Shown in pieces: positions 22,331 to 35,850 of a stretch of DNA of 64,000 bases (positions are counted from its first letter, which is position 1; each line of letters begins with the position of its first letter). Both the position numbers and the translations under genes were made by a program. Source of the DNA: Enoplosus armatus (Eukaryota; Chordata; Actinopteri; Centrarchiformes; Enoplosidae); NCBI RefSeq assembly GCF_043641665.1, contig NC_092196.1, forward strand, positions 20,311,192 to 20,375,191, given 5' to 3'. The notes beneath the pieces were generated by a model. The model did no database searches, was not told the origin of the DNA, and saw only the letters and a program-made list of their open reading frames with translations.

Positions 22331-22524
22331 TGTTTCCTACAGACACCAGATGGTCGTGAATCCCTTTTATCCAGTTTATTTCTTTCTTGGATTTATATTT
22401 AATTTAAATATGTCTCCAGTATGTATGTATGTACAGTATACATTATGTTTATATATGTGTAGGTATATATTTAATAGTTAAGTTGCAAATAAGAACATAT
22501 TTGATAAAACATTCACAAAATATA

Positions 22525-22676
22525 AGATCCAGATATGAACCATAATACTACGGGATGATACACAAAATATAAGTGGACTTCAGTATTTTGTTGGAGGTTC
22601 TGAAACGTTCCCAAAGCTTCCTGCCACAACAGATCCAGATATGAACCATAATACTACGGGATGATACACAAAATAT
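22525..22676 (+). repeat. Direct duplication of a 46-nt unit (period 106)
   Basis: Bases 22525-22570 recur without a mismatch at 22631-22676, separated by 60 unique bases. The perfect identity implies a recent local duplication, or 1.4 copies of a 106-nt tandem unit. Confidence 0.95.
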
Positions 22677-24949
22677 TACAAAAACCTCAAAGAAACCCTC
22701 TGATGCAGGTTCAATTTGATCTAAAAAATAGTTATTCAACTGTCAAAAATGACTGAACAAAAACAAACTGATAAATAATAAAATATTAACATTGGAGAAG
22801 ACGTGATTCTAGTAGGCCAGTTACGTAATCCATCCATGGATTCATTGATAAAGCATTCAGTCTATCAGACATCAGAAAACGGTGGGAAAAAAACGCCAAT
22901 GAGAGTCTTGCAGAACAAACAATCTGAAACCCAAAGATATTCAATTCACGGACATTTGAGAAGCTGACTCCAGAGACTGTTTGGCTTGATGGATTTTTAT
23001 GAAACGATAATCAAAACTGACTAATTGCTTCAGCGCCACACAAGAGGGTTTCATGTACATTTCAGCCTCCATATTATCAGCAGCTTCGACTTCAGCTGCC
23101 TCAAAAATAACACAAATGTCTGCGATATATTTCTGCCCAGAGGAATCATCATATAATAAGGTTATAAACTGTTTGTGTCTCTGTTGGCTCGGTGTTGCTG
23201 CTGGCTGCAGGAGGAAGCTCTTCAGCTCATCACGGGTGTGTTTATTTCAGCCTAATCTTGATGTATTTATTCATTGTATGTTGCTTTTCGCTGGTTTTCC
23301 ATCATGCTTTCTTGCTTTGGTTTGGCCGTTAACAGGTCTTAAATAACTAAGGCTTAACCTCAACTTGGTGAGCTCTGCAGAGACCCTGATCACACACTGC
23401 AACACGTACCAACTCAGAACAAGAACAGAAACCACAATAATTCTCTAATAAATCAGCTAATCTATCGCAGAATCGCAGAATCCACATCACGTGTTTTTCT
23501 CTGTGCAGTCTTTAAGTGTTTTGTGCGTCTGGATGTTTGAGCTGCAGATTCTCTCCGAGTGTCTCAGACGGAGGGGGAGCAGCAGGTTTCTTGTCTGGAG
23601 CTTTAGAGGGTGCATCCATCAGCTCGGCACTCCACCATCTGCTGCTAACACTGCAGCGCTCGGCCCAGCTAAGTGCCATCTGCAGCCCGCTTCACTTACA
23701 TCGCTCTGAGAAGTTTTACTTTGGACTCAACAACAAGTGCTGAGTGGCTTTTAAAAAGAAGAACGGGAGCAACTCCATGACACAGCGGTGATCCGGTTTG
23801 AGAGGAATCTCACGGGCGGAAGCTCCTCCTGCAGCATCCATCATCCAACACACTCGGAGGGAAAGTTTGGATATTTTAGTCACATATTTTCATCAAGCTT
23901 AACAAGCTGTAATTGCCCTGTCTGTCCAGAAGAGGGAGACACACGCCAGAACATCACGCAGATCTGGAGACAGTGCTTCTTACTCTGGCACGTGATCATA
24001 ATGAGCTTAGAATTATATATCATGAATGAGACCCCATCACCAAAAACACAAGCGAACCATCGCTCTGGAAGCATCTTAAAGCCAAAATAATCTCACTGCT
24101 GCTTTCGTCCAGATTTCCTTCTTTGACCAGTTACAGCTGCAGTTTCAGTGACGGACGCCGTGATGTTCAAAGCAAAGATTTTCTTCAAGACTCAATTATT
24201 ATGAGAGATGTGTTACAGTTCATAACATGTTTAAAATCTCTTATTTTACGGTTCTTTTGTTAATGTTTGACTACATTTACCTGATGATGAGAGACTGCGT
24301 TGTGTTTCTGCAGTTGGTCGTGTAACTTTGGGAATTCTCATGTTTACAGAAAATGTTTCAGTTTTAAGTTAACATGAATTTGGTATTTCAAGCCTTATTT
24401 TTGTACATCAAATCATCTTCAGAGATCTTCAGCTGAACTTCCATGCTAAGAAAAACACTGCGTCCCTGCATTCTTTCACATTACTTTGTTAAGCACCATA
24501 TTGTTGAGTAAGAACAACACTTTAAAATTCTTACTTCTTTATAAATTTGACTGAAATCTCAACTGAAAACATCACACTTACTTTCAACTTTTTAATTCTT
24601 TTGATGATGTTTACACTTTTATGGTAAATATTCAAACCCAGGACTCCGGGTGTTTTAATGGTGTACCACCTGCCTCGCCATGAAATGTCTGGAGCACCTT
24701 TTTAAACACAGTCCTGCAAAATTCAGCCCGACATATTTGGTATCTTTGGAAACTTTACAGTAAAGTTTGGCTGAACAGCATGAGAATGCAATGAACTACC
24801 CATCGGCAGGGAGCTGCTAGTGAGGCGGTTAAGAACTCTGAGAGGAGTTTTAAAAAGTTTTATAGTGAAAAGTTTCATGAGAAAAAGATTACACAGTACA
24901 AAAACCACCTCACGTCCAACAAGCTAGAAAAAGAGACGAGGTGCTGACG

Positions 24950-25330
24950 GGCCGCGCTGCTAAACTACCTTTACATTAGTGGAGCGTTTGGCCTCGTCAG
25001 CAGGGCGCTCCCACCCTCCAACGTGAAGAAACACTGGCCTGTGCGACACTCGCTCCACTCTGGACGGCTTAATACGATTGTGGTTTAATACCCATTACAA
25101 CAGTGTGGAGGTGCTGTCATTAGCAATTCAGCCGGGCTGAACCTCACCTTCCCTCCTCCAGCCGATTAGGGAAAATAATGACAAGAATCCTGAAAAGCGG
25201 CGCGCTATAAATGGAAACAAAACTGCTGGGCTCGACAGAACTGGAGCTCCAGCCACAAATTGAGGAATTAGGTGAGCACGCGGCTGATGACCCGCAGCCT
25301 TGTGGGTAATGCAAGGTCAAACGTGGAACT
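24950..25330 (+). promoter_or_regulatory. Candidate conserved non-coding element
   Basis: High-complexity, CpG-containing sequence with words such as GTCATTAGCAATTCAGCC and GCGCTATAAATGG. There is no repeat and no coding signal. Many teleost intergenic enhancers near neuronal genes look like this, but only alignment to other fish could show conservation. Confidence 0.2.
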
Positions 25331-28300
25331 GGGTGATCTGAGAGGCGGGCGTTAGAAAAGTCACTTTGTTGGTGCGAGACGGCTGAGACGGAAAAGAAAC
25401 GAGGAAATGAGCCCGAGGAAGAGGAAGAGGTGGGTAACATGGAAGTTTGAATGAGATGAAGGCTGCAAATGATTACGTCATTATCAGTTATTGTTTAAAT
25501 CTAAAGAGAAAAGGTGAAAAGTTCCCAAACTCTAAAGAGACACATTGAAACATTCAAGAATATGAAACTGTAAATCAACACATTTAAAAAGCTGGATCAA
25601 CTAATCATCATCACTGAGTCATTTTAAAACACATGATATCATATATCTCCCACAGAGGCTGGACTATCCTCCAAACGTGTTATTTGACATAAAAACAACA
25701 TACGTTTTACTTGTTGACATGAATCATGTATTTTTCAGAAATGAGTTCAGACTTTGTGTCTTGACAGAAAAGATGTGATGGTTTTCTTTGCTGTGAGTTT
25801 CCTCCCACCACGATGATTATTTCATACTCCTTCAGAAAATGAACTGTTTTTGTTTTGAAGCTTCTGGAGTGAGAAGAAGGAAGATTTGAGCCAACATGAA
25901 TGCATCTAAATAATCAGATGTGGAAATGACCAGAGAGAAAAGTCTGGATGTTATCGTGAAGAGCTGAGCGTTTCTTTTAAAAAGAAATGAATGCAGCAGC
26001 CAGTTTTCTTCCTCCCGACTCTCTCTGGGTCTCTGGATCTCTGTCACCTCTCACATCAGCTACAGCACAAGTTTATGGGGAACACTAAAAACAGCTGAGC
26101 ACGCCCAAACTTGCCTCAAATCCCAGGAAAAGTCTGTGCACCATCATTCATCAGAAAGCCTCGACTGAAACCCAACTTATAGCGAAAGGGCAGATTCTCC
26201 CAAATTACTAATTATAGTTAAAAAAAAAGATCCTCTTTTGTAATTTGGCTGAATAATAACAGAGAAAACTGGGATACATTAATACTTTTTATCTGAATAT
26301 TAAACATGTGACATACTAAATATTTTAATACGACGAAGCTACAGCAAGAAATGAAAGCTTTAATTTAAGCTAAATTAATTATAATACAGATTTTATGATC
26401 CAGATGCCTGAAGCTACCACTGCAGCAAATTGGAATAATTTCAGCCAATAATATCCTGTAAGCACCCCACTTACATCCAACCTTTAAGACGATTATTATG
26501 TGTAACAAGCTTTACATACAAGGAAGTGATTCGCTGCACGTTAAACACCTTTTGGAAATCTAAAATACGTCTCAGCGGTCAGGGAGGGAGCTCTGATATC
26601 ACAGGTTAAAGCGGTCCATTCGTAGTAAAAATCACAATATCGACTTGATGATGTATCGGTCTCTCTCTCCTCTCTCTGCTGCCGCCCGGCGCAGGATTTA
26701 GAACCACTACTGGTGTCCATCTGCACACCGGATTTAAAAATGTGGCTTCGCTGTGACCCGTCTGTTGTCCGAGGCCTCTGGAGACGGAGGCAGGAGAGAA
26801 CGCCGTGCCAGGAAACACTCGCTCACTCTGACAGCCTCCGTCCTCCACTCACATGTGCCGTTATGCTGCTTTTCTCCTGGAAAAATCATTCTGGAGAGGC
26901 ATCGAGCATTCAGGCAGTCGGCTGGTGGAGAAGCTGTTTCTCTTGGCTGGTAGACCTGCCTCAATCTATTGCTATTATTATTATTAATGCTTTATTCTGC
27001 ACCTTTGGGAGGATGGCTATAAGCAGCTGGTTGTGCTGCAGTTATTTAGTCTGATTACAGGTCAGACGTTTTGGAATAAAAGTGTGTTTGCAGCCCTGCA
27101 GGTCAGTGTTACTGTCTGACCTGTGAAAAATGAGGATGCACATGAGAGACTCTGTGTTGTGGACGATCCTGTCTGTTGGTTTAAGGCAGCTTACTGGGTG
27201 TCTGTTCCAGCCAAATCCATTTTTATTCACCCTGTGGATTAGAGGACAGGTTGGCAAAGGCTGTCCTAGTAGCACCAAAGCCAAAAAAGGGCCATGCAGG
27301 TGGATGCCCTGCATGTAGAGCATGGAACATTTTTAATTCCTCCCAAATGCACATGTTTTTTTTCTTCCAAGCCAAAAGGACTAAGCTTTGGATGCAATAT
27401 CAAATGGGACTGTTTGAATTGTGTCAGGTTATGTCTCTGAGCGGCCTTTAGAGGGCGCTGACACACTGGTGATGAGAGCAGCCGTCTGGACAGGTGCTGA
27501 GGACACACTTCTCAGCCGCCGCATGCGTGTGAAGTCTCGGGGATGGTGCTAACAAGTGACGCTCGCCTGCAGAGAACGTCCTCAATCAGACCTCTGAGCC
27601 TGTCGCAGCACACGGGGGGGGGACAAACAGGGGCGCATCGGACGCTGCTCAACCTGACACCTTAGCTTTCATCGTCACACAAAGAACAATCAGAAAAGAG
27701 CTGCTTAATTAACACTTTAGAGTCTAAGGGTATTTTCCGAAGCCCTGAATGTCTACATGCAACGTTTTGTTCATACGTGAAGTTGTAACTGACACGTTCT
27801 TGGTTGTTTACTATCATTTGTGTTATTCGGTGTCACTGACTGTATATAATCCTATTTCTCTACATCGTACTACACGGTCTAAAGAGTACACTCCTTCTAG
27901 AGGACAGCTCTGACTCCAGGTGTGAATGCACCCAAAACGCATTGAGAGGTGGTCTTTTAGCAGTGTGACCTGGGCCACATTGAAGGGACTACACAAAAAC
28001 TGTTGGACGCACTTGTGCTTTGGGGTTATGTGAATAAACTCAGCAGCTGGGCCTCTGCAGTAAAGCTACCGAGCTGCCCTGCATCTTTAAGTTTTCTCTC
28101 ACATATATCAGTCCGCCCAGAAACACAGAGGCTTACTATCACTGTGGCAGCTCAGTTAATGGGTTTGGTTTGCAGTTCAGTGAGTTACAGCATGACACCG
28201 GCATGCGTCTGCCATCAGGGGGGGTGTTTGAAAAAGGCTGAAGTTTATCAGTAACGGACGCTGGTACATCTCAGAGCCGAGCTGAGCTCAGCTGACAGGC

Positions 28301-31014
28301 AGTGGATCGATACTACATGTGCTTGTATACAAGACGAGCTCTTTAAAAATATCATCTCATTTTAGTTTCCTCTTTTTTTTTTTTTTGGCGACATTTGGCA
28401 GGAAATAGAGAAAATGGAGCAGCGGCCTCAGCAGTGATGTTGAGTTGTTTACAGTCACTGCCTCGTCCATCAGGCAACAGGTCTCGGCTTGGCATGAGTT
28501 CCCAGAGTGCACAGATGCTTAATGGCTTGACAGGTTGTGTCCAGGCTCTCAGGCCCAGACCAAAACGCCGCTGGCTGCTGGACGGGAGCAGCAGACAGCC
28601 TCAGGACACCCGGCGGACTCAGCATTCAGAGCTGCTCGTCACGCCAGCTGAGGCTGCAGCTTCAGACTCTGCTGGCTGCTAAAAAGAAGTTTGAAGGGCT
28701 GAATGCGACCAAAGAGTCCAGCCTCGAGATGAAGACACGACCTGGAGACAGAAGGGGGGGAATACGACACCTGGTACTAAGGAAGTTTAATTTACACGTC
28801 GTGTACATTTTCTTATTCTCACTTAAAACCAGTTTTATATGTAAGTTACTCTCGGTTCGGTAAATATTGTGGCCATGGTCAAAAGAAATCAACGTAGACG
28901 CAAAAGTCACACTCTTTGTGTGTCCACCCCGACCCCACCCCTGCTAAGTTTAGCTAGGCTTTATTTCCACCTTTGCTATTGTGAGGGGACAGTCATTCAA
29001 TGAAAAAAATAAAATAAAACCTTGAAATTCAGCACAGTTTCATAGACTTCTTTCGACCTGAAAATAGCCAAATCAATGCTGCTATTATTAAACATGACTG
29101 CCACACACTGTGGGCCAAGCACAAGACATTCGTTCTTGAAAAGAGGGAAAATAAATCAAGACATTTTGATCACAATTCATCAACCAACGGCGAATGTTTG
29201 AGAATGAATATTTGTTTGTTGGGATTTACAGTCGCTTGTCAGCAGCAGCAGCGTTGGATTAAAGGAGACAGAGAGTAATAAGAGCCTCGCTGTGCAACAG
29301 AGAAACCCAGGTTTTAGGGTGTAAGCTGAGACGCCTTTGGTCAATACTTTGAGACGAGGGGGATAAATTCAGCCTCTCTCCTGGGATCGACGACAGCCAA
29401 GTTTGGCCTTTTACCTCGCAGTTTTTCTCCGCCTCAGTCACAGAAACACTTCTGAAAATAGCTCCGAGCAAACCCAGATAGAAGAGAGGAGAGCGTGTTG
29501 GTAAATGCCAGGAGTTTGAGCCGCGGAGACGGCCGAGATGACGTTTGGTTCGCCGTCTGTGAGGATATTATTTTGGGTCAGATGTGCTTCTCTGCCATAT
29601 TGTCCAGTGAAGCGGGAAGGCCAGGCCACAAAGAGAGAGCATATGCCTGCCTTTCCCTCTGCCGCCGCCCCTGACATGTGTTACTTCCTCCTCATTCAGC
29701 CCACCTGCCCGGCCAAGCCTCATAGTTTACTACGACTGCCAGCCTGCAGCAACAGCATGCACAATGTGCCAGTCTGCAGAGATTAGTCTTATCAAGGCTC
29801 GACAGAGGAGAGTCTGAACCGGGTTCACGTGAAGGACCATTAGAGATCAGAACTACAATCACCAGTAATTCTTCTGTCAGTGATACTTCTTACACATAGT
29901 CACATTTACATGTTAGGTCACTGAGTGGAGTCGAATTCATTAGAAGAATGACCCTAAAACACAAAAGTCTTTCACACTTGATCCTGAATGACTCAAAAGT
30001 TGAACCTCTACGAGGCAGATCAAGAACAAATTATCTCTTGTCGAAATGTAAATATAATAAACCTTCTAGGAGGTTCCTGTATTGTTAATGTTGAGATGAA
30101 AGTGGCAGTGAGATCACAGCAGACCATATGTTTCCTTCACATCACGACATACAGAATTACATCCACTGAACTGCAACTTGGCTGATGCCTCGCTTTAATT
30201 TCTGAGTTGCACACAAACAACAGCTGAACAACAGAGGAAAGGTGAGGTAGCCGTCATGCAAACGCAGACGGAAAAGCGAGAATATAAACGCAGTCAAGGT
30301 TAAGGTGGAATACACATACAAAGAGTCACTTTGGGGGTAAAATAACTGAATTTGATCCTGAAAGCAGGTCTCTGAACAGCTATAAATTATCTTGCTTTAA
30401 CAGAACACAGTAGAGCCCTAAATAGTTCTCATGCACCTCACTCTAAAATCTAAAAAGACACATACCGGCTTTATACTGTGGATTAAGGGAGGCTGAATTT
30501 AAATTGCAAGATTTTACACCTCGTACGTGCCTTAAATCACTTTTAAAAAGAATCTGAATCTGCACGGGTTTTCGTGTTGTTCATTAACATCATCACCAGC
30601 TGTGGCTGAAAGTTATCGATGGATGGGTAAGTTGCAGTATGAACTACAGGACAGTGACGGGCCGCAGGTAGAAGCCGTTCCCGTTATCTCCTACAACCGG
30701 CACAAACCCGAAAACCCACCGAACACCAGCCGACACGTAATTATCTCTTGCTTTACAGTCCCATCTGTTTGCCTTATCGATCACCTATTGATCGAGGAAA
30801 GCCAACTCTATATGCTGTTGATCACAAGCAGGGGGTTCATGGACATTTATTATGGTACAGCGATCGATCGGGGTCATGCGGCCCGGCCTCCACCGTCGGC
30901 TGCAGAAACAAAAAAAATGGCCTTGCTGACACATCTCTCAGTGCAGCCCTGACAGGCTCATAAAATCCCCCTGATGTCCTCCTGCCGGGGAGAATGCATT
31001 CATTTTCCGAGGGA

Positions 31015-31140
31015 TTCATCCACAGAGGGGAAAAATTAAGATTAATGGCTTACTGTGCTCTGCTACAGTTAGCAATTGTCTTTGAGAGGGGGATTGTTTG
31101 CAGCGGGGATATGTAATTTATGCAAATGTGACCTGGAAGT
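31015..31140 (+). promoter_or_regulatory. Candidate enhancer with octamer and TAAT words
   Basis: It contains AAGATTAATGG, TTAGCAATTG and TATGCAAATG (the POU octamer ATGCAAAT) within about 120 bases of otherwise unique sequence. This resembles neural enhancers bound by POU and homeodomain proteins. It is a motif-based guess. Confidence 0.25.
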
Positions 31141-32359
31141 GCAAAAACGGGTCCTCACAAAATGATTCTGTGCCTGTTGAACGTCTCGGGTGTTAAAGCG
31201 GAGCACGGGCTGAAATAAAAACGTTAAGAATGAATGCAATGAAGTGCATCAGAAAGCACAGTTTTTGAACAATAATTTCTTGTGCAAACCAGCAGGTGCA
31301 TTTCCCTTCTTTGAACTCCAGGGGGGGATCATGGCCTGACCCACAGGAAAGTGGAGCTAAAATAGCTTCAGGCAGCGGGTTTGTGGTGAGCTGCACTGCT
31401 CTGTTAAAATCAAGTCTGTCTCAGTGCTGTTTCATGTCCTGAACACCAGCGTGACCTTTCAGAAATCTCGCCTTTACACACCCTGCAGACTCAAGACAGC
31501 AACGCCGAGGTTCTGTGCTGAGAGCAGGGCAGTTAAAACACGCAGTGAAGAGGACACGACGACAGAAGTCAGCCAAGGTCAAAGCTGAGCCTGTTGTATT
31601 TTAACACTGTCGCAGTGAGTGAAGACGGCACTCTCCAGTGATCACTGGAAGAGCAGTTAGCATGTTCAGAACGCCGGAGGTTTCTTGAACACCTCATCCT
31701 TCAGTTGCATTGTTACTGAAACTTTACGCCATAAAGATGCACAACGTCTTAACTACATCCTGTCAGCCTAATGGAAAAGACACACAGCTGATACAAGGAA
31801 CCCGTGACTGGAGGATTGCTCCTCTTCTTTTTCGCAGAAAAAAACAAAGAATAGCTCAAATTATGACTAAAAAGTGAGAGCAGGAATCTGAAGACGACAT
31901 GAGTCCTCATCACAACTAATGCAGCGCTATAAATCTAAACAAGCTTCGGTCTTTTTTTGCAGTCGATGAAACTGCAGCAACTGAGACAGAAGTGGGTTTT
32001 ACTGACTTCCCTGCACCCACAGAAAAACGTATTTCTGCAGTGATCAGTTTTCTTTTCTTTTAATTAACAACAAACTGCCGCAGGACTCCACCGGTTTCAG
32101 GTTTTTGGCTCAGGTCCTGCAGTTATGAAGCCAAGCAGCTTATTGAAACCAAATTAATCTTTACACTCCAGAAACAAGACCAGACAAATAGAGTCAGTCA
32201 TTTTCATGTATTCATCATTTTTAGCTAAAAGGCCCAATTAAGTTAACACGTCATACAAACATGGTACAATACTAATACACTTGTTAGGACTCTCTGTGGA
32301 CAAACTGTTACGGCGACACCTTCTCTAAATGACCTGAAACATATCTACGTCAGGTCAGT

Positions 32360-32565
32360 GCCCCCGTGCACTGAGCCCTGACCTCGACCCCCTCCGACCT
32401 CTTTGGGATGAACTGGAACACTGAGCCAAATCTCATCGCCAGACATCAGTGTTGGACCTCACTGAAGCTCCCTCTTGTGGTTGAGTGTAAGCAGGCAGGT
32501 TCCAAAGTCTGCCAATGGTTTCTGAATGACATGTCTACACACTTTTGGCCACGTGGTGTATGTAC
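32360..32565 (+). mobile_element. Tc1/mariner-like transposon remnant (3' end)
   Basis: In-frame ALSPDLDPLRPLWDELEH at 32368-32421 corresponds to the end of a fish Tc1-like transposase (the block around NPIEHLWDELE), including LWDELE. It is interrupted by TGA at 32422. Further degraded homology follows (ATCAGTGTTGGACCTCACTGA), and the element closes with CACACTTTTGGCCACGTGGTGTAT, the usual inverted-repeat end of this family. The position of the last catalytic Glu in the family block (PIE) reads Leu-Arg here, so the copy is dead. The 5' part of the element is missing or too decayed to see. Confidence 0.75.
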
Positions 32566-33980
32566 TGAGCGGCAAACTATGTTTCTAAACCACCTCAAAC
32601 AAATCTTTCTGAACGGCACACTGACGTATAGGCTGATGCACCCTGAATATCTCTTTAAGCTGAAGGCTCTAATGTGTGCTTACATGTGGTAATACACACA
32701 GTACAGTGCAGTACATCAACGCTGCACATGCATACACTCAGATACTCATGCACACTGTACGTACACAGACACATACAGCTCACACTCCAAGAGATGAAGC
32801 ACAAAGATAGGAAGGAAAAGGCGAGCACCGACTCCGTCTGTCCCAGAGAACGTTTCAAGGACAAACCTGTTGATGTGAGCTGCAGCAAGACAGACAAGAC
32901 ACCGAGCGGAGCGGGGGACGCCTGAAAATAAAAAGGAATGAGTTGACAAATGAACGGGTGTCTGGGGAGAGTGAGGAGAGAGGATGCACTATACTGTGAT
33001 GGTGGAAAAAGAGGCTGTAGTATGTTGAGAGTTGTAAGGCGTCCGGTGCTCCAACAGCAGAGGGAGGGAAATAAACGGGAGGGGTGGAGGGAGGGAAACC
33101 GAGAGGAGGGAGGGAGAATGAGAGGATAAATCCTTACTACATAATGATTAGAGCTCACAAGCCCTTCCTGTGACACGGAGTGTAGGAATCAGGATTACAG
33201 CCGGCCAGTGAAGCCAGAGTGAAAGCTCTGCTGATGGGGGAAGGAGGGGCTCAGGTGGGAAGAGAAAAAAGACAAACAGGACAACAAGTGCAGCTAACTG
33301 AAGACAAGAATACACAAGGTGTGTTTCAAGGGGAGGCATGGGGCAGATCCCAGCTAAAACAGACATTTTAGAAGATACAAACTCCAGCGGCTGACTCGCA
33401 TCTGTCCCCCCGCCCCGGCCATCTGTCGCCGGCCGCCAGCGTCCTCGTCCCGGGCAGCCGGGTCACTTCTTCAAGTCTGATTTTGATGGAGCGGCGACAA
33501 GAGCGCGGCTCACACCAGAGGAGGGCGAAGAGGCGAGGCTGGGAAATGAAGACAAGGGTCACCCTGCAGAATCTGTGATAGATGGGACTCGCAGTGTGGA
33601 CAGGTGTCTCAGCCAAAGATGGAGTACATCCGCGTCTTTCTGAACTGGGCAGTGACGGAGAAGGACGAGACCGAGCGCTGAGGATTTGTTTCGCGCTCGT
33701 ATATAACATGGTGTAAGTTTCTGGCAGCTTTCGGAGCTTTTCTGAAGTCTCATTCTCCAGCCAAGAGAGGAATTATCTTTTCCCCCCAGAGGTGAGCAGC
33801 TGCTGAAGACCTTTAAAAGGAAACTGCTTCACACTCAAATATGCACGCTCACGGGTTTCTCCTCAAAGCATTCTGGGACATCTCACCTGAAAACCCTCGT
33901 CTGTCTCAACTTTAACTCTGGAACATTTAGCCTAGAGCACAAGTGCAACTGTGGACAGCCACGCTTTGTTCATTTGTTTC
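32566..33980. other. Intergenic, no gene recognised
   Basis: Unique sequence with purine-rich stretches (33050-33130) and a GC-rich block at 33395-33550. A TATATAA word at about 33699 is preceded by CpG-containing sequence and could be a promoter element for the candidate exon downstream. Frames on both strands lack recognisable domains. Confidence 0.4.
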
Positions 33981-34405
33981 ATTTCTCCTTTTCCTCCTCC
34001 TCCTCCTCCTCCTCCTCCGGCACCTGCTCACTTCGATCTCCCTCCATCACTCCGTCCATCCTCCTCCTCCTCCTCTTCTTCTTCTTCCCTCCCCCCTTTT
34101 TACCAGCGAGTGATAATGTGACCTTCTGCCAAAGTGCTGGAAACCATGCCACCGTCGCAGCGGGCTCCTCTGTTGCTGCCACTGAAATAGACTCAAACAA
34201 GTGCAGGGAGAGGAAGGGGAAGGGAGGAGGGAGAGGACGAAGGAGGGAGAGGAAGAGAGGAAGAGGGCCAAAGGGGAGAGAAAGAAGGAAGAGAAAGGAG
34301 AGAAGGGAAGAAGAAAAAAAAAGAAAAACGGGGACAGGACAGCTGAAGCTGCAGACACGGGATGAGTGGTGACGAGCCAGGGCTGGATGTGGATTGCCAA
34401 CACAG
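33980..34405 (+). other. Pyrimidine/purine block and candidate 5' non-coding exon
   Basis: A (TCC)n/(TTC)n pyrimidine tract (33985-34100) is followed by unique sequence and then a GA-rich purine tract (34200-34332). The two tracts can base-pair in RNA. The segment ends GGATTGCCAACACAG and then GTAACG at 34406, a usable donor. Grin2 genes have several 5' non-coding exons upstream of the first coding exon, and this block lies 14.6 kb upstream of the grin2c start codon on the same strand. It is therefore a candidate, not a proven, leader exon. Confidence 0.25.
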
Positions 34406-35754
34406 GTAACGGATCACTTCTCTCTTCACTGACACAACATGTTTACGGTGGGAGCTGGAATTTGCCTTGAAAATGCTCTTTTTCACTTTAAAAACTGAGT
34501 GTGACCAAGTGTGGAAATGCTTTCTGCTTCTTTTTTTATTGTGTTTGGAGATGTGTTGTAGTTTATAAGTAGCACCCACCTCCCCTGCCCCCCTTCCTCC
34601 TCCTCCTCCTCCTCCTCTTCCTCCTCTCTTCTAACTGTCAATAGAGGAATCAGATCAAAAGCAGCACTCGACAGGATCCTTGTCGGGGGGATCAGACAGC
34701 ACATTGTGTTTGGCTTTTGTGCCTTCTGTAGGTGTGTGTGTGTTGGCTGTAACTGTTGCTTTAACTCACTGAGCTGCCGGGGGATTAAGCAGAGCAGATC
34801 GATGCGTCATTGTAAACAGTTAGAGCAGCTGAGAGGGGCTTTGATACCTGCCTGCCGGACCCGGGATGCTGCCGCCGCCGCCGCCGCCGCTGCTGCATGG
34901 GAAATTGAACTGCCACTGAAGAGTGACTTTTCAGGATGCGAGAGAATGAGAGGTTCCTGTAATTACTGAAGGATCCGTTCTGGCACTTTGGCTCCATGAA
35001 TACAGAACAGTGAGGCATGAGAATGAGACCTGAATTGGTAAACGGAAAGCTCAGCTGTGTCTGGGATCAGTTATAGGAAGGCTGGAAGTGACTGAGGTGT
35101 GACACACATGTAGAGCAGATAAGCAACACGACAGATGAACAAGATAGTTCTCCCACTGACGGCTCGGTAAAGGTGTAAGACCTTTTAAGTTAACCCAGAG
35201 AAACAATCACACACAAGCAAATAAATACAGAAGATAACAGATAACAAGTGCAGCAGAGCAGAACCAGAACAAAGCCACCAGGGTGTAATAACGTATAGAA
35301 GCAGCTGCTTATCAGCAATGTGTTTCCTCATTACAAAGTGTCAAGAAGCACACACACACACACTGATCAGATATCCATAACTGACTGAACGACTGTCCCT
35401 TTATCTCAGAGCACCAGTTAGATTATTCTGTCACGGGCGACCAAAAGCCTGTCGGGCTGAAACTCATTGGATGGAGAAATGAGTGTGAAACAGGCCGACA
35501 GGTCACACGTTTTATTTGATTGGTTCAATCCTGAATGATGCAGCGAGACGAGGAATCCACTGGGACCTGTCGCGTAGATCAGATACGAGTTCGGGCTTTT
35601 CAAGAACTGAGACCGGCTCCTTCCCACCTCCAGAATCCAGTATTTCATTCAAAGGGTCAGCTTGCCCTCCTTAAATAATGAATGTATTATTATTATAAAT
35701 TATTACTGCTGACGTCTGACATGTTTTACAAATAAACCTCTGAGGAGGTTCTGA

Positions 35755-35850
35755 TGTTCCTGCAGGCTTGGGAACAGGGTTGGGACCCCCAAAAGGGTCG
35801 CAAGATAAATCTGAGGGGTCACAGGATGATTGACAAGATAGGAAGAAAGA
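35755..35850 (+). repeat. Degraded teleost interspersed repeat
   Basis: The wording GGGTTGGGACCCCCAAAAGGGT followed by AAATCTGAGGGGTCAC resembles a short dispersed element often seen in fish introns. Assignment is from memory of the pattern. Confidence 0.3.

Larger units (their letters stand above)
20541..32359. other. Intergenic region, no gene recognised
   Basis: Nearly 12 kb without a recognisable coding exon. It holds an AT-repeat (22275-22330), a duplicated 46-mer (22525/22631), and blocks of balanced composition with homeodomain or POU words at about 24950-25330 and 31020-31140 that could be conserved non-coding elements. The short open frames on both strands show no domain and no convincing splice borders. 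Confidence 0.5.

Noticed and set aside
32655..33176. A 173-codon minus-strand frame
   Set aside because: Composition reflects purine-rich plus-strand DNA; no recognisable domain or homology.
33974..34372. A 132-codon frame with Ser and Arg/Lys/Glu-rich halves
   Set aside because: The amino-acid bias simply mirrors the TCC and GA tracts; better explained as non-coding leader or simple repeat.
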